Origin: Mucilaginibacter sp. PAMC 26640
GTDB taxonomy: Bacteria > Bacteroidota > Bacteroidia > Sphingobacteriales > Sphingobacteriaceae
DNA length: 64,000 nucleotides
Direction: 5' to 3'
Assembly: GCA_001596135.1 (NCBI GenBank)
Contig: CP014773.1
Location: forward strand, 1,550,001 to 1,614,000
Part shown: in pieces, positions 55,101-61,182 of the stretch
How positions within the stretch are numbered: the first letter of the stretch is position 1
Layout: each line of letters starts with the position of its first letter
The notes under the pieces: model-generated
What the model saw: only the letters and a program-made list of their open reading frames with translations
What the model was told of the DNA's origin: nothing
Databases searched by the model: none
Translations under genes and position numbers: made by a program

Positions 55101-55304
55101 TTTGAGCGTTTTGTCCTCATCTTTAATTTCATTGAGAGCAAATTTAATTGTCTCAGACAAGTATAAACTCAGATATCTTGATGCCTCTTCCTTGTCGAGT
55201 TTAGCTTTCTTAATAAAAAAGGATTCGGTATTTAATAAGCTTAATTTGTTAGCGATGAGCTTGTTTATCAATTGTTCGTACAGGCCTAATTCAATTACCG
55301 ACAT
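52158..55304 (-). CDS. PLD nuclease / SF2 helicase / DUF3427 protein
   Basis: A 1048-residue three-part protein. Residues about 135-275 form a phospholipase-D-like nuclease domain with one HxK motif (H225, K227; LHAKAYLFL) and GSSN at 243-246. An SF2 helicase core follows: motif I GTGKT at 352-356, motif II DEVHH at 444-448, TATPER at 470-475, motif V FNEGVDIPEIDTV near 619-631 and motif VI QQLGRGLR at 645-652. The C-terminal 350 residues match the DUF3427 type. It starts 14 bases inside the MutT gene, so translation is coupled. The coding sequence is visibly AT-richer than neighbouring GH92 or amidase genes, suggesting transfer. Architecture fits nucleic-acid processing, possibly phage defence; that role is inferred. 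Confidence 0.9.
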   Translation of the reverse strand: MSVIELGLYEQLINKLIANKLSLLNTESFFIKKAKLDKEEASRYLSLYLSETIKFALNEIKDEDKTLKQIELSNKIIQLLITELPDLGLSDNLIDNEGKILDAVFSKLDTPFADFNDRIKQITPYTRLSQSELFTGNNVGISLESEIKKEILSSDEICWLVSFIKYSGIRIFKDELEEFTNSGRKLRIITTSYMGATDVKAIEFLSNLKNTAIKVSYNSDHERLHAKAYLFLRNTGFTTGYIGSSNISRSALTNGLEWNLKVTSKEINHIIDKFKKTFETYWVDKDFENYEFGKDKPRLIAALKQQRSFDRQGITTFFDLKPFPYQDEILERLQSERIVHERCKNLIVAATGTGKTIVSAFDYRNFKNGNQRARLLFVAHRKEILEQAQQAFQHVLRDANFGELWVDGQEPASYEFVFASVQTLANQIMKLKLSSGFFDFIIIDEVHHIAASSYRPILAHFEPKILLGLTATPERGDGEDILKDFCGVIAAEIRLPEALNRKLLSPFQYFAVSDYVDLSKLSWKNGRYEINELTKLYTEDDRRIGDILKNCEKYLTDIQDVRAIGFCVSIDHARYMAEQFILAGLKADYLTSENSVNRSEIRERLRNKEINYLFVRDIFNEGVDIPEIDTVLFLRPTESLTIFLQQLGRGLRIASNKDCLTVLDFVGNARPEYDFEHKFRALVGKTQTSIIKEIEDDFPHLPLGCSIVLEKKAKEVILKNINAAIGFNRKQLVIKIQNFKHQSTLPLNLKNFIEFQHIELQLIYKKGSWKRLCTEANVIPNFIEPNEVEITGCIKRLLRCNSMVYLKFIKDLIVDDFNIHNLNDEKNLMLLMLHYDIWQKAGPMLDFVSLEASFNQVAKNPTMLAEFVEITDYLMSKIDFVERKFELDIPMPLRIHSRYNRGEILVATGMHKFDKASSNREGVAENKELNIESLFITLKKSEKEYSPSTLYDDYAINEYLFHWQSQNATSPTSSKGLSYINHNSKDKKILLFVREQNDDQYGFTMPYVFLGEANYIKSNGTKPMNVEWQLCEPMPAYLWKESGKLAIG

Positions 55305-55692
55305 TGGAAAGGTTTAGATAGTTATAAAGAATAGGCACATCTGCATCCGCCCAATCCAAAGCTAGCAAATCATCTTTAGGAAGCCACCTGAAATTTGCGT
55401 GTTCTCTAAGGCTGATTTCTCCAGTTAGGTATATGCACAGAAAGGGAATAAGTTCAATGGAGATGTGCGGATAACTGTGATTGTTGCTAGGCAACTGCTT
55501 TACAATCCGGATATCTATATCTAACTCTTCTTTTATTTCTCTGACTAAGCAATCGTTTGGAGATTCGTTTGGTTCAATCTTACCTCCAGGAAATTCCCAT
55601 TTTAACGGTAAACTCATTTGTGTACTACGTTGTGCCACAAGGACCTTTCCTTCGTTATTGATTATAAGTGCACACGTTACTCTAATGGCCAT
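55291..55692 (-). CDS. MutT-like (deoxy)nucleoside triphosphate pyrophosphohydrolase
   Basis: A 133-residue Nudix hydrolase of the MutT group. The box reads GGKIEPNESPNDCLV followed by REIKEELDI, with Asp where the usual box has Gly. The N-terminus VTCALIINNEGKVLVAQRST is typical of MutT. MutT-type enzymes clean oxidised or modified dNTPs. It overlaps the helicase by 14 bases downstream and starts 7 bases after a 53-residue zinc-ribbon gene. Being fused in one operon with a helicase/nuclease suggests a task beyond general housekeeping, such as acting on modified nucleotides. Confidence 0.9.
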   Translation of the reverse strand: MAIRVTCALIINNEGKVLVAQRSTQMSLPLKWEFPGGKIEPNESPNDCLVREIKEELDIDIRIVKQLPSNNHSYPHISIELIPFLCIYLTGEISLREHANFRWLPKDDLLALDWADADVPILYNYLNLSNVGN

Positions 55693-55699
55693 ATAACTT

Positions 55700-55861
55700 T
55701 TATTTTTCTACTTCGGAAAATACATATTTACAACCACTATTTAAACATCGCTCAATCCGTAGCCGATTATTGAGATGCGAAAAATCCGCAATCAATTCAG
55801 TCCTCGCACCGCAAATTGGGCAATTAGTCGGCTGATCGGTAACTAGATAAAAGGTATTCAT
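55700..55861 (-). CDS. 53-residue zinc-ribbon protein
   Basis: A short frame (below usual gene-size cut-offs) with ATG at 55861 and TAA at 55700. It encodes a CxxC pair (CPICG, C14 and C17) and a second pair CLNSGC (C39, C44), a likely zinc ribbon. The C-terminus is KYVFSEVEK. The gene ends 7 bases before the MutT start, its product has a coherent metal-binding pattern, and a TAnnTTTG promoter lies upstream, so it is a convincing first gene of the operon. The role may be nucleic-acid or protein binding. Confidence 0.75.
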   Translation of the reverse strand: MNTFYLVTDQPTNCPICGARTELIADFSHLNNRLRIERCLNSGCKYVFSEVEK

Positions 55862-55880
55862 TCAGCAAATCTATTTATTA

Positions 55881-55895
55881 TGCCTACGATAGGCA
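55881..55895. promoter_or_regulatory. Perfect palindrome in the leader of the zinc-ribbon operon
   Basis: TGCCTA-cga-TAGGCA lies between the promoter element and the zinc-ribbon ATG. It could be an operator or an RNA hairpin. It is the only clear palindrome in this leader. Confidence 0.5.
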
Positions 55896-55915
55896 ATCGG
55901 AGATAAGTGAGCTTT

Positions 55916-55923
55916 CAAAATTA
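55916..55923 (-). promoter_or_regulatory. Promoter element of the zinc-ribbon/MutT/helicase operon
   Basis: On the minus strand TAATTTTG fits TAnnTTTG, 54 bases before the zinc-ribbon ATG. A TTTG (complement of 55945-55948) lies 21 bases further upstream and could be the -33 box. Confidence 0.5.
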
Positions 55924-55930
55924 ATCAAGC

Positions 55931-56148
55931 GAATTTTCAAAGTTCAAAAAACACCCATTTCCCCCGCACTACCAATTTGTCAATGCTTTTCCACTGGTCC
56001 GCACTATTCCGATTAAGCATGCGGACGGACAGTTCCGACCTAAACCTGATAGCAGCGTAAAGCCGGCAAAAGGAGGGCTTGCATCGACGGTACGCCTGCC
56101 ATCTTCCAATGTGTGCAAGCAAACAGCAGATAAAACAAACCTTCTAAT
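55931..56148. other. Noncoding stretch with possible dispersed-repeat relic
   Basis: Two short minus-strand frames of about 60 codons cross this stretch, but they overlap each other, lack conserved motifs and are rich in Arg, Cys and Ser in the manner of chance translation. The sequence is GC-richer than the helicase operon beside it, so this marks an abrupt composition border. I see no gene. Confidence 0.5.
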
Positions 56149-56173
56149 GTAGAGACGCAATATTTTGCGTCTC
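56149..56173 (+). repeat. Isolated hairpin copy in opposite orientation
   Basis: GTAG at 56149-56152 overlaps a hairpin with arms GAGACGCAA and TTGCGTCTC and loop TATT. It is the same palindrome as in the main array but in the opposite orientation, with the GTAG now on the plus strand. Half-copies follow at about 56256-56272. Confidence 0.75.
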
Positions 56174-56344
56174 CCGCCATGCAGGTGAACGCGATATTGT
56201 TAGTCCCCTAATGCCTTAACCAATACGCGATGAGGTAAATCGGAAAGGGACAAAGTTTAAAATATTGCGTCTGTGCGGTGGGGTAAATACGCCAATCATG
56301 GTTGATTTGTATGTGTGAGACATACGGTGGAATAAATCCGTTAA

Positions 56345-56995
56345 TCATGGTTGCATTTGCATGGGGGAGACGCAAAATATTGCGTCTGTCCGGGGTAAAT
56401 CCGGGTAATCATGGTTGCATTTGCATGGGGGAGACGCAAAATATTGCGTCTGTCCGGGGATTAAATCCGGGTAATCATGGTTGCATTTGCATTGGGGAGA
56501 CGCAATATTGCGTCTCTACAGGAATTGAATCCGCTTTCATGGTTGCATTTGCATGGGGGAGACGCAAAATATTGCGTCTCTACGGGAATTAAATCCGTTA
56601 ATCATGGTTGCATTTGCATGGGGGAGACGCAAAATATTGCGTCTCTACAGGAATTGAATCCGCTTTCATGGTTGCATTTGCATAGGGGAGACGCAAAATA
56701 TTGCGTCTCTACGGGGATTAAATCCGGGTAATCATGGTTGCATTTGCATGGGGGAGACGCAAAATATTGCGTCTCTACGGGGATTAAATCTGGGTAATCA
56801 TGGTTGCATTTGCATGGGGGAGACGCAAAATATTGCGTCTGTACAGGAATTGAATCCGCTTTCATGGTTGCATTTGCATAGGGGAGACGCAAAATATTGC
56901 GTCTCTACAGGAATTGAATCCGCTTTCATGGTTGCATTTGCATGGGGGAGACGCAAAATATTGCGTCTCTACGTTGGGGTAATCCGCTAATCATG
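56345..56995 (-). repeat. REP-like array: ten tandem ~65 bp hairpin units
   Basis: Units begin TCATGGTTGCATTTGCAT at 56345, 56409, 56475, 56537, 56602, 56666, 56732, 56798, 56862 and 56926, spaced 62-66 bases. Each holds a hairpin with nine-base arms GAGACGCAA/TTGCGTCTC (first two copies and one later copy have a changed last base; one copy is shortened by two bases). On the minus strand most hairpins are preceded by GTAG. A degenerate copy precedes the array (56297). The array stops exactly at the RAYT gene's 3' end, where a partial unit TCATG remains. Spacer sequence is also conserved, so this is not CRISPR. Confidence 0.92.
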
Positions 56996-56998
56996 ATC

Positions 56999-57556
56999 TT
57001 AAGGCGTATCAAAATTCGGTAGAAAATCATTGGAATTGTCGCCCTTACACAGCCATTGCTGGGGATTGTTGGCAATATACTGCTGGATGTTAAAATATTC
57101 TTTTTCGTTTCTGATGACGTGATCGTGATATCTGCTTTGCCAACTGAATTCAATGTTGTTTGTGGTTGCATATGTCTTAACCGATGCTTTGAACCCCCTT
57201 AATACCGAAGCCAGGTTTCCGCTTTGTACGCCAAATCTGTTGGGTGTCCAGTCTGTTTTTTGTGGTTTATTAAAAAATAAAATACCGTGGATATGATTGG
57301 GCATCACCACATATTCATCAAGTTCCACAAAATCAAAGTGATCAGGTATGTTTTGCCAGTTTCGCTCGGCAATTACTCCCATTTCGGTAGATTGGAGGCC
57401 TGCTTCTTTTTCCTTTCCGGAAGAAACTATATCGCCAAAGTAATTAGTGCGGTTTGCTGTACATATTGTAATATAATATAAACCATTTGCGCCATAATCC
57501 CAATTTGCAAGCCGGGTAGGTAGAATTCGGTATTTATTTTTGAATAGGTTTTCCAT
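56999..57556 (-). CDS. REP-associated tyrosine transposase (RAYT), Y1/HUH type
   Basis: A 185-residue protein of the IS200/IS605-related REP-associated transposase group. The HUH motif is MPNHIHGI (H88, H90), which with a Tyr in the helical C-terminal part (likely one of Y143, Y154 or Y160) would cut single-stranded hairpin DNA. The blocks WQSRYHDHVIRNEKEY and IANNPQQW are typical of RAYTs. It starts with ATG at 57556 and stops at the border of a ten-copy hairpin array whose GTAG-plus-hairpin units are the probable substrate. Such domesticated transposases do not mobilise themselves but are linked to REP spread. Confidence 0.9.
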   Translation of the reverse strand: MENLFKNKYRILPTRLANWDYGANGLYYITICTANRTNYFGDIVSSGKEKEAGLQSTEMGVIAERNWQNIPDHFDFVELDEYVVMPNHIHGILFFNKPQKTDWTPNRFGVQSGNLASVLRGFKASVKTYATTNNIEFSWQSRYHDHVIRNEKEYFNIQQYIANNPQQWLCKGDNSNDFLPNFDTP

Positions 57557-57765
57557 GTTCCAATGTAAGAAACCTGCATATTAAAAAGAAGGAATAGGAA
57601 TATTATCAAATTTAAAATACGTAATGTTTTACGTCCCGGTTTAGTAGAGCAACGCTGATGCTAGTGAGGCTTAATTTGCATGCTTGTAAAAGCAAAATAT
57701 CGCCGTTATGCCAGGGGGGTATATCATACAGTCAAACATTCGCCCTCCTTTTTCCTTTTGGTACT

Positions 57766-58353
57766 ATGCGGTTGAACAGCGGTTTGTGTTTGGTTTTTAT
57801 TGGGCTGGCGGCTTGCAGTGCGCCGGAGGAGCCTGCTTATGTAATTACGGTGAAGGATTCGGCCGGGAAACAGGTTACGCGCAAAATTCCGGAGCATACG
57901 CCCATTGCACCTACCGACGGTACGCCGCAGATGAACAAAATTAACACGGGCAGCACTACGCCGGCAGAACTGGTTGCTTTTGCCCGCACGGCTACGGGCA
58001 TTCCCTACCAATACGGCTCTACCGACCCATCGGTGGGGTTCGACTGCTCGGGCTTTATTACCTATGTGTTTAACCATTTCGGTATCGCGGTGCCGCGGTC
58101 GTCGGTTGATTTTACACATGTGAGCAGAGAGGTGCCGGTGGGGGAGTCGCGCCCCGGCGACCTGATCCTTTTTACCGGCACCAACCCGTCCGACCGCACA
58201 GTTGGGCATATGGGGATTGTGGTATCGCCCGCTGCTGCCGATACGGTGAAGTTTATTCATGCTACATCGGGCAAAGCCAAAGGTGTGGTGGAAACGCCGC
58301 TGACTAGTGGTTATGTGCAGCGGTTTGTAAAGGTTCTGAGGATATTTAAGTAG
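57766..58353 (+). CDS. NlpC/P60-family peptidoglycan hydrolase lipoprotein
   Basis: A 195-residue lipoprotein with lipobox LAAC (Cys17) and a C-terminal NlpC/P60 domain. VGFDCSGFITYVFNHFGIAV carries the catalytic Cys, and TVGHMGIVV the catalytic His; the third polar residue is probably in FIHATSG. It would cleave peptide stems of peptidoglycan. I use ATG 57766 because the frame upstream lacks a signal-peptide pattern. It lies between the RAYT gene and a large repeat array. Confidence 0.88.
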   Translation: MRLNSGLCLVFIGLAACSAPEEPAYVITVKDSAGKQVTRKIPEHTPIAPTDGTPQMNKINTGSTTPAELVAFARTATGIPYQYGSTDPSVGFDCSGFITYVFNHFGIAVPRSSVDFTHVSREVPVGESRPGDLILFTGTNPSDRTVGHMGIVVSPAAADTVKFIHATSGKAKGVVETPLTSGYVQRFVKVLRIFK

Positions 58354-58374
58354 GGATGGAGGGATGTTTGTCGG

Positions 58375-59262
58375 TTAAAAGATGCTTCGTGCCTCAGCAT
58401 GACAAGGTTGTTTTCCCCAATTGTCATCCTGCGAAGGATGGTCTGCTAAACGCCACGAATCACACGCCATTCTATCGCTTAATAGATGTTTCGTACCTCA
58501 ACATGACAACTTCTTTTTTACCAATTGTCATCCTGACGAAGGAAGGATCTATTCAACGCCATGCGGTAAGCTCCATGTCATACGGTTAGCAGATGCTTCG
58601 TGCCTCAGCATGACAAGGTTGTTTTCCCCAATTGTCATTCTGCCGAAGGAAGGATCTGCTAAACGCCACTGATCACACGCCATTTCTATCGGTTATAGAG
58701 GTTTCGTGCCTCAGCATGACAATTTCTTTTTTTTACCAATTGTCATCCTGACGAAGGAAGGATCTATTCAACGCCATGCGGTAAGCTCCTTGTCGTACGG
58801 TTAGCAGATGCTTCGTGCGTCAGCAGGACAAGGTTGTTTTCCCCAATTGTCATCCTGACGAAGGAAGGATCTGCTAAACGCCACGGATCACACGCCATTT
58901 CTATCGCTTAATAGATGCTTCGTGCCTCAGCAGGACAATCTCTTTTTTTACCACATTGTCATCCTGACGAAGGAAGGATCTATTCAATGCCATGCGGTAA
59001 GCTCCATGTCATACGGTTAGCAGATGCTTCGTGCCTCAGCATGACAAGGTTGTTTTCCCCAATTGTCATCCTGACGAAGGAAGGATCTGCTAAACGCCAC
59101 GGATCACACGCCATTTCTATCGCTTAATAGATGTTTCGTACCTCAACATGACAACTTCTTTTTTACCAATTGTCATCCTGACGAAGGAAGGATCTATTCA
59201 ACGCCATGCGCTAAGCTCCTTGTCGTACGGTTAGCAGATGCTTCGTGCGTCAGCAGGACAAC
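58375..59262. repeat. Alternating A/B tandem array, eight ~107 bp monomers
   Basis: The core TTGTCATCCTGACGAAGG occurs at 58421, 58525, 58632, 58740, 58847, 58956, 59063 and 59170, spaced 104-109 bases. Monomers alternate strictly: type A continues CTGCTAAACGCCAC, type B continues CTATTCAACGCCATG. In each, an upstream CTTCGT...ATGACAA segment pairs imperfectly with the core (ATGACAA/TTGTCAT), making hairpins. The first and third monomers are the most diverged. It fills the gap between the NlpC/P60 and CoA-binding genes. Frames across it give only chance peptides. Confidence 0.9.
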
Positions 59263-59266
59263 CGAC

Positions 59267-59632
59267 CTAATACTGACCTATGCTCAACAGCACCAGCGTA
59301 CAGGCGTAATCCGTTTCGATGCCACGTTCTTTGGCCATGCGGCGGAGGTCGCTGTTTTCGGTGCCTGGGTTAAAGATGATCCGTTTGGGGTTGGTGTTCA
59401 ATATATAATCGTACAATGGCGGCTGGTTTTGCGGACCAACATACAGCGTTATGGTATCAATATCGGTATGGATAGTTTCCGGTTTTTCAATAGGTACACC
59501 TGCTACTTCGCCGGTTTTGATGCCTACGTTTACAATAGGATGCCCGTAACTGATTAAGCGGTTAGCAGCCAGGTAAGCGTAGCGGCTAGCATCTGGCGTA
59601 GCGCCTAATATGAGTGTTTTTTTATCAGCCAT
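59267..59632 (-). CDS. CoA-binding domain protein (YccU-like)
   Basis: A 121-residue protein consisting of one Rossmann-type CoA_binding_2 domain. The nucleotide loop is LILGATPDASRYAYLAANRL, and GIKTGEVAGVPIEKPETI and RIIFNPGTENSDLRRMAKER complete the pattern. It resembles the CoA-binding part of acyl-CoA synthetases without catalytic domains, so it may bind CoA as a sensor or chaperone. Its stop lies 4 bases past the end of the A/B repeat array and its ATG is at 59632. Confidence 0.87.
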   Translation of the reverse strand: MADKKTLILGATPDASRYAYLAANRLISYGHPIVNVGIKTGEVAGVPIEKPETIHTDIDTITLYVGPQNQPPLYDYILNTNPKRIIFNPGTENSDLRRMAKERGIETDYACTLVLLSIGQY

Positions 59633-59672
59633 GCATTTATAACGTTGGGGAGGGCGTAAAAGTTTGTTAGCA

Positions 59673-59776
59673 ACTCACCCCTGCCCCCTCTCTGCTACGC
59701 AAAGAGGGGTGGCACAATTCTTCCCCTCTCTACAAAGTAGAGAGGGGTGGCGAGCGATAGCGATGTCGGGGTGAGT
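59673..59776. repeat. MITE-like element, copy 1
   Basis: Bounded by 9-base terminal inverted repeats ACTCACCCC and GGGGTGAGT. Inside are two hairpins, CCCTCTCTGC/GAGGGG and CCCCTCTCTAC-aaa-GTAGAGAGGGG. No coding capacity. A second, slightly diverged copy lies 29 bases downstream. Confidence 0.75.
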
Positions 59777-59805
59777 AAATTTACCGGGATGCAGTATTCT
59801 TATCA

Positions 59806-59912
59806 ACTCACCCCCTGCCCCCTCTCTGCTACGCAAAGAGGGGTGTAGCACAATTTTTCCCTTCTCTACAAAGTAGAGAGAGGTGACGAGCGATTGCGAT
59901 GTCGGGGTGAGT
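59806..59912. repeat. MITE-like element, copy 2
   Basis: The same ACTCACCCC/GGGGTGAGT ends as copy 1 and the same two internal hairpins, with a few base changes that weaken the second stem. The 91-base stretch from 59913 to the sigma-factor start is AT-rich and holds nothing else I can name. Confidence 0.75.
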
Positions 59913-60021
59913 AAACTTCCGGCACGCTCCACCCTTAACAATTTTAATTTTTTTTAAAATGTATTCCCACCACAGTCGTCTTTATATTTAAACAATCATA
60001 CAATTGACTACCACCGCGCTA

Positions 60022-60582
60022 ATGCCCCAGGATAAAAACAGCCATATCATACAAACCATTACGGCGTATGGTAAAAGCTTGCTGGGCTTTATCCGCCGCA
60101 GGGTGAGGAGTGATGCCGATGCCGAAGACATTCTGCAGGATGTATGGTACCAGTTCAGTAATGTGATCAATTCTGAACCTATCGAGCAAACCAGCGCCTG
60201 GCTGTACCGCGTTGCCCGCAATAAAATTTTAGATAAACATAAAAAGCATACCGAAACGCTGCTGGACGATATGCTGCCTGATAACGGTGAGGATGGCGAC
60301 GATGCGCCGGATTTCCAGGCGATACTGATGAGCGAAACCCGTACGCCGGAAACCGAGTATATTCGCAACCTGTTTTGGGAAGAGCTTTTTACAGCGCTGG
60401 ATGAATTGCCCGAGCAGCAGCGGCAGGTGTTCATTTGGCAGGAGCTGGAGGACGTACCTTTTGATGAAATTGCCAAACGTACGGGTGAAAACATCAATAC
60501 GCTGGTATCGCGCAAGCGCTACGCGGTGCTGCATTTACGCAAGCGGTTAAAGCAATTGTATAATGAAATTAATGATTATTGA
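60022..60582 (+). CDS. ECF-type RNA polymerase sigma factor
   Basis: A 186-residue sigma factor. Region 2 includes FIRRRVRSDADAEDILQDVW, and region 4 includes ALDELPEQQRQVFIWQELED and VPFDEIAKRTGENINTLVSR with the recognition helix. The frame opens at TTG 60004; I use ATG 60022 (MPQDKNSHII) because ATG is the more usual start, though neither has other support. Its stop is 14 bases before the ATG of a small membrane protein gene, which may be its partner. The regulon is unknown. Confidence 0.88.
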   Translation: MPQDKNSHIIQTITAYGKSLLGFIRRRVRSDADAEDILQDVWYQFSNVINSEPIEQTSAWLYRVARNKILDKHKKHTETLLDDMLPDNGEDGDDAPDFQAILMSETRTPETEYIRNLFWEELFTALDELPEQQRQVFIWQELEDVPFDEIAKRTGENINTLVSRKRYAVLHLRKRLKQLYNEINDY

Positions 60583-60596
60583 AAAAATCTATTGAA

Positions 60597-61001
60597 ATGA
60601 TTACCAAGCATAGAAAAAAACTATTTCTAATTCCGCTGGGAGTAGCGGCATTATTAGCCCTGATAAGTTACGTGGTGATGCAGTTGTGGGACCACCTGCT
60701 GCCGGATATAATCCATGTAAGTACCATTACTTACTGGCAGGCCATGGGCATATTTATATTGTGTAAGATCCTGTTCGGCTTTGGCAAGGGCGGCGGTGGC
60801 GGTGCCCCATGGATGCGCCGCAAGCAAATGATGAACGAGCGCTTTAACAGCATGTCGCCCGACGAACGCGAACAATTTAAACAACAGTGGAAAGACCGCT
60901 GCGGCTGGGGCCGCCGGGGCAACCGCGACTGGATGGGGCGGGAGAAGGAGAGTCAGGAGTTTAAGAGCCAGGAAGTCAAGAATCAGGAGCCAGGGGTTTA
61001 G
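60597..61001 (+). CDS. Small membrane protein with repeat-derived tail
   Basis: A 134-residue protein with two hydrophobic segments (about residues 9-25 and 45-60), a Gly-rich linker and a polar part ERFNSMSPDEREQFKQQWKD. The last residues, ESQEFKSQEVKNQEPGV, are encoded by the start of a degenerate AGTCAAG heptad array, so the natural stop was probably overwritten. It lies directly after an ECF sigma gene; a TTG (60579) overlapping the sigma stop could also start it. It might regulate or be regulated by that sigma factor. I do not recognise the family. Confidence 0.72.
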   Translation: MITKHRKKLFLIPLGVAALLALISYVVMQLWDHLLPDIIHVSTITYWQAMGIFILCKILFGFGKGGGGGAPWMRRKQMMNERFNSMSPDEREQFKQQWKDRCGWGRRGNRDWMGREKESQEFKSQEVKNQEPGV

Positions 61002-61150
61002 GAATTACGAATCAAGAAGGAATCAAGAGTCAAGACGTCAAGAGTCAAGGCGTCAGGAGTAAAGCCGTCAGGAATCAGGAGTTTAAGAATTAAGACTTCA
61101 AGAAGGAGTCAAGAGTAAAGCCTTTTGGTATCAGGACTTCAGAAATCAGG
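60947..61150 (+). repeat. Degenerate AGTCAAG heptad array
   Basis: Units of seven to eight bases such as AGTCAAG, AATCAGG, AGTTTAAG, GTCAAGA and AGTAAAG follow one another for about 200 bases. The first ~55 bases are inside the 3' end of the small membrane-protein gene. The pattern is directional and has no counterpart elsewhere in the window except a looser one at 44650-44735. Confidence 0.8.
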
Positions 61151-61182
61151 AGTAAAGACGCGGGCTAAAATCTCCCTGTTAT

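Noticed and set aside
55937..56160. Two ~60-residue minus-strand proteins next to the helicase operon
   Set aside because: They overlap each other in different frames, lack conserved motifs and are in repeat-like, composition-shifted DNA.
56302..56892. Repeated-peptide protein genes inside the hairpin array
   Set aside because: The open frames arise because the unit length permits long frames; the peptides repeat with the units and frames exist on both strands. No start or promoter supports them.
56345..56995. CRISPR array
   Set aside because: Units are tandem and regularly spaced, but the stretches between hairpins are themselves conserved instead of unique spacers, and no cas genes are nearby; a RAYT gene is adjacent instead.
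57724..58260. Minus-strand 178-residue protein over NlpC/P60
   Set aside because: It is a shadow of the NlpC/P60 gene, with an Arg/His-rich composition typical of antisense translation.
58356..59127. Small proteins inside the A/B array
   Set aside because: The frames are translations of the 107 bp monomers, repeat the same peptide, and lack independent gene signals.
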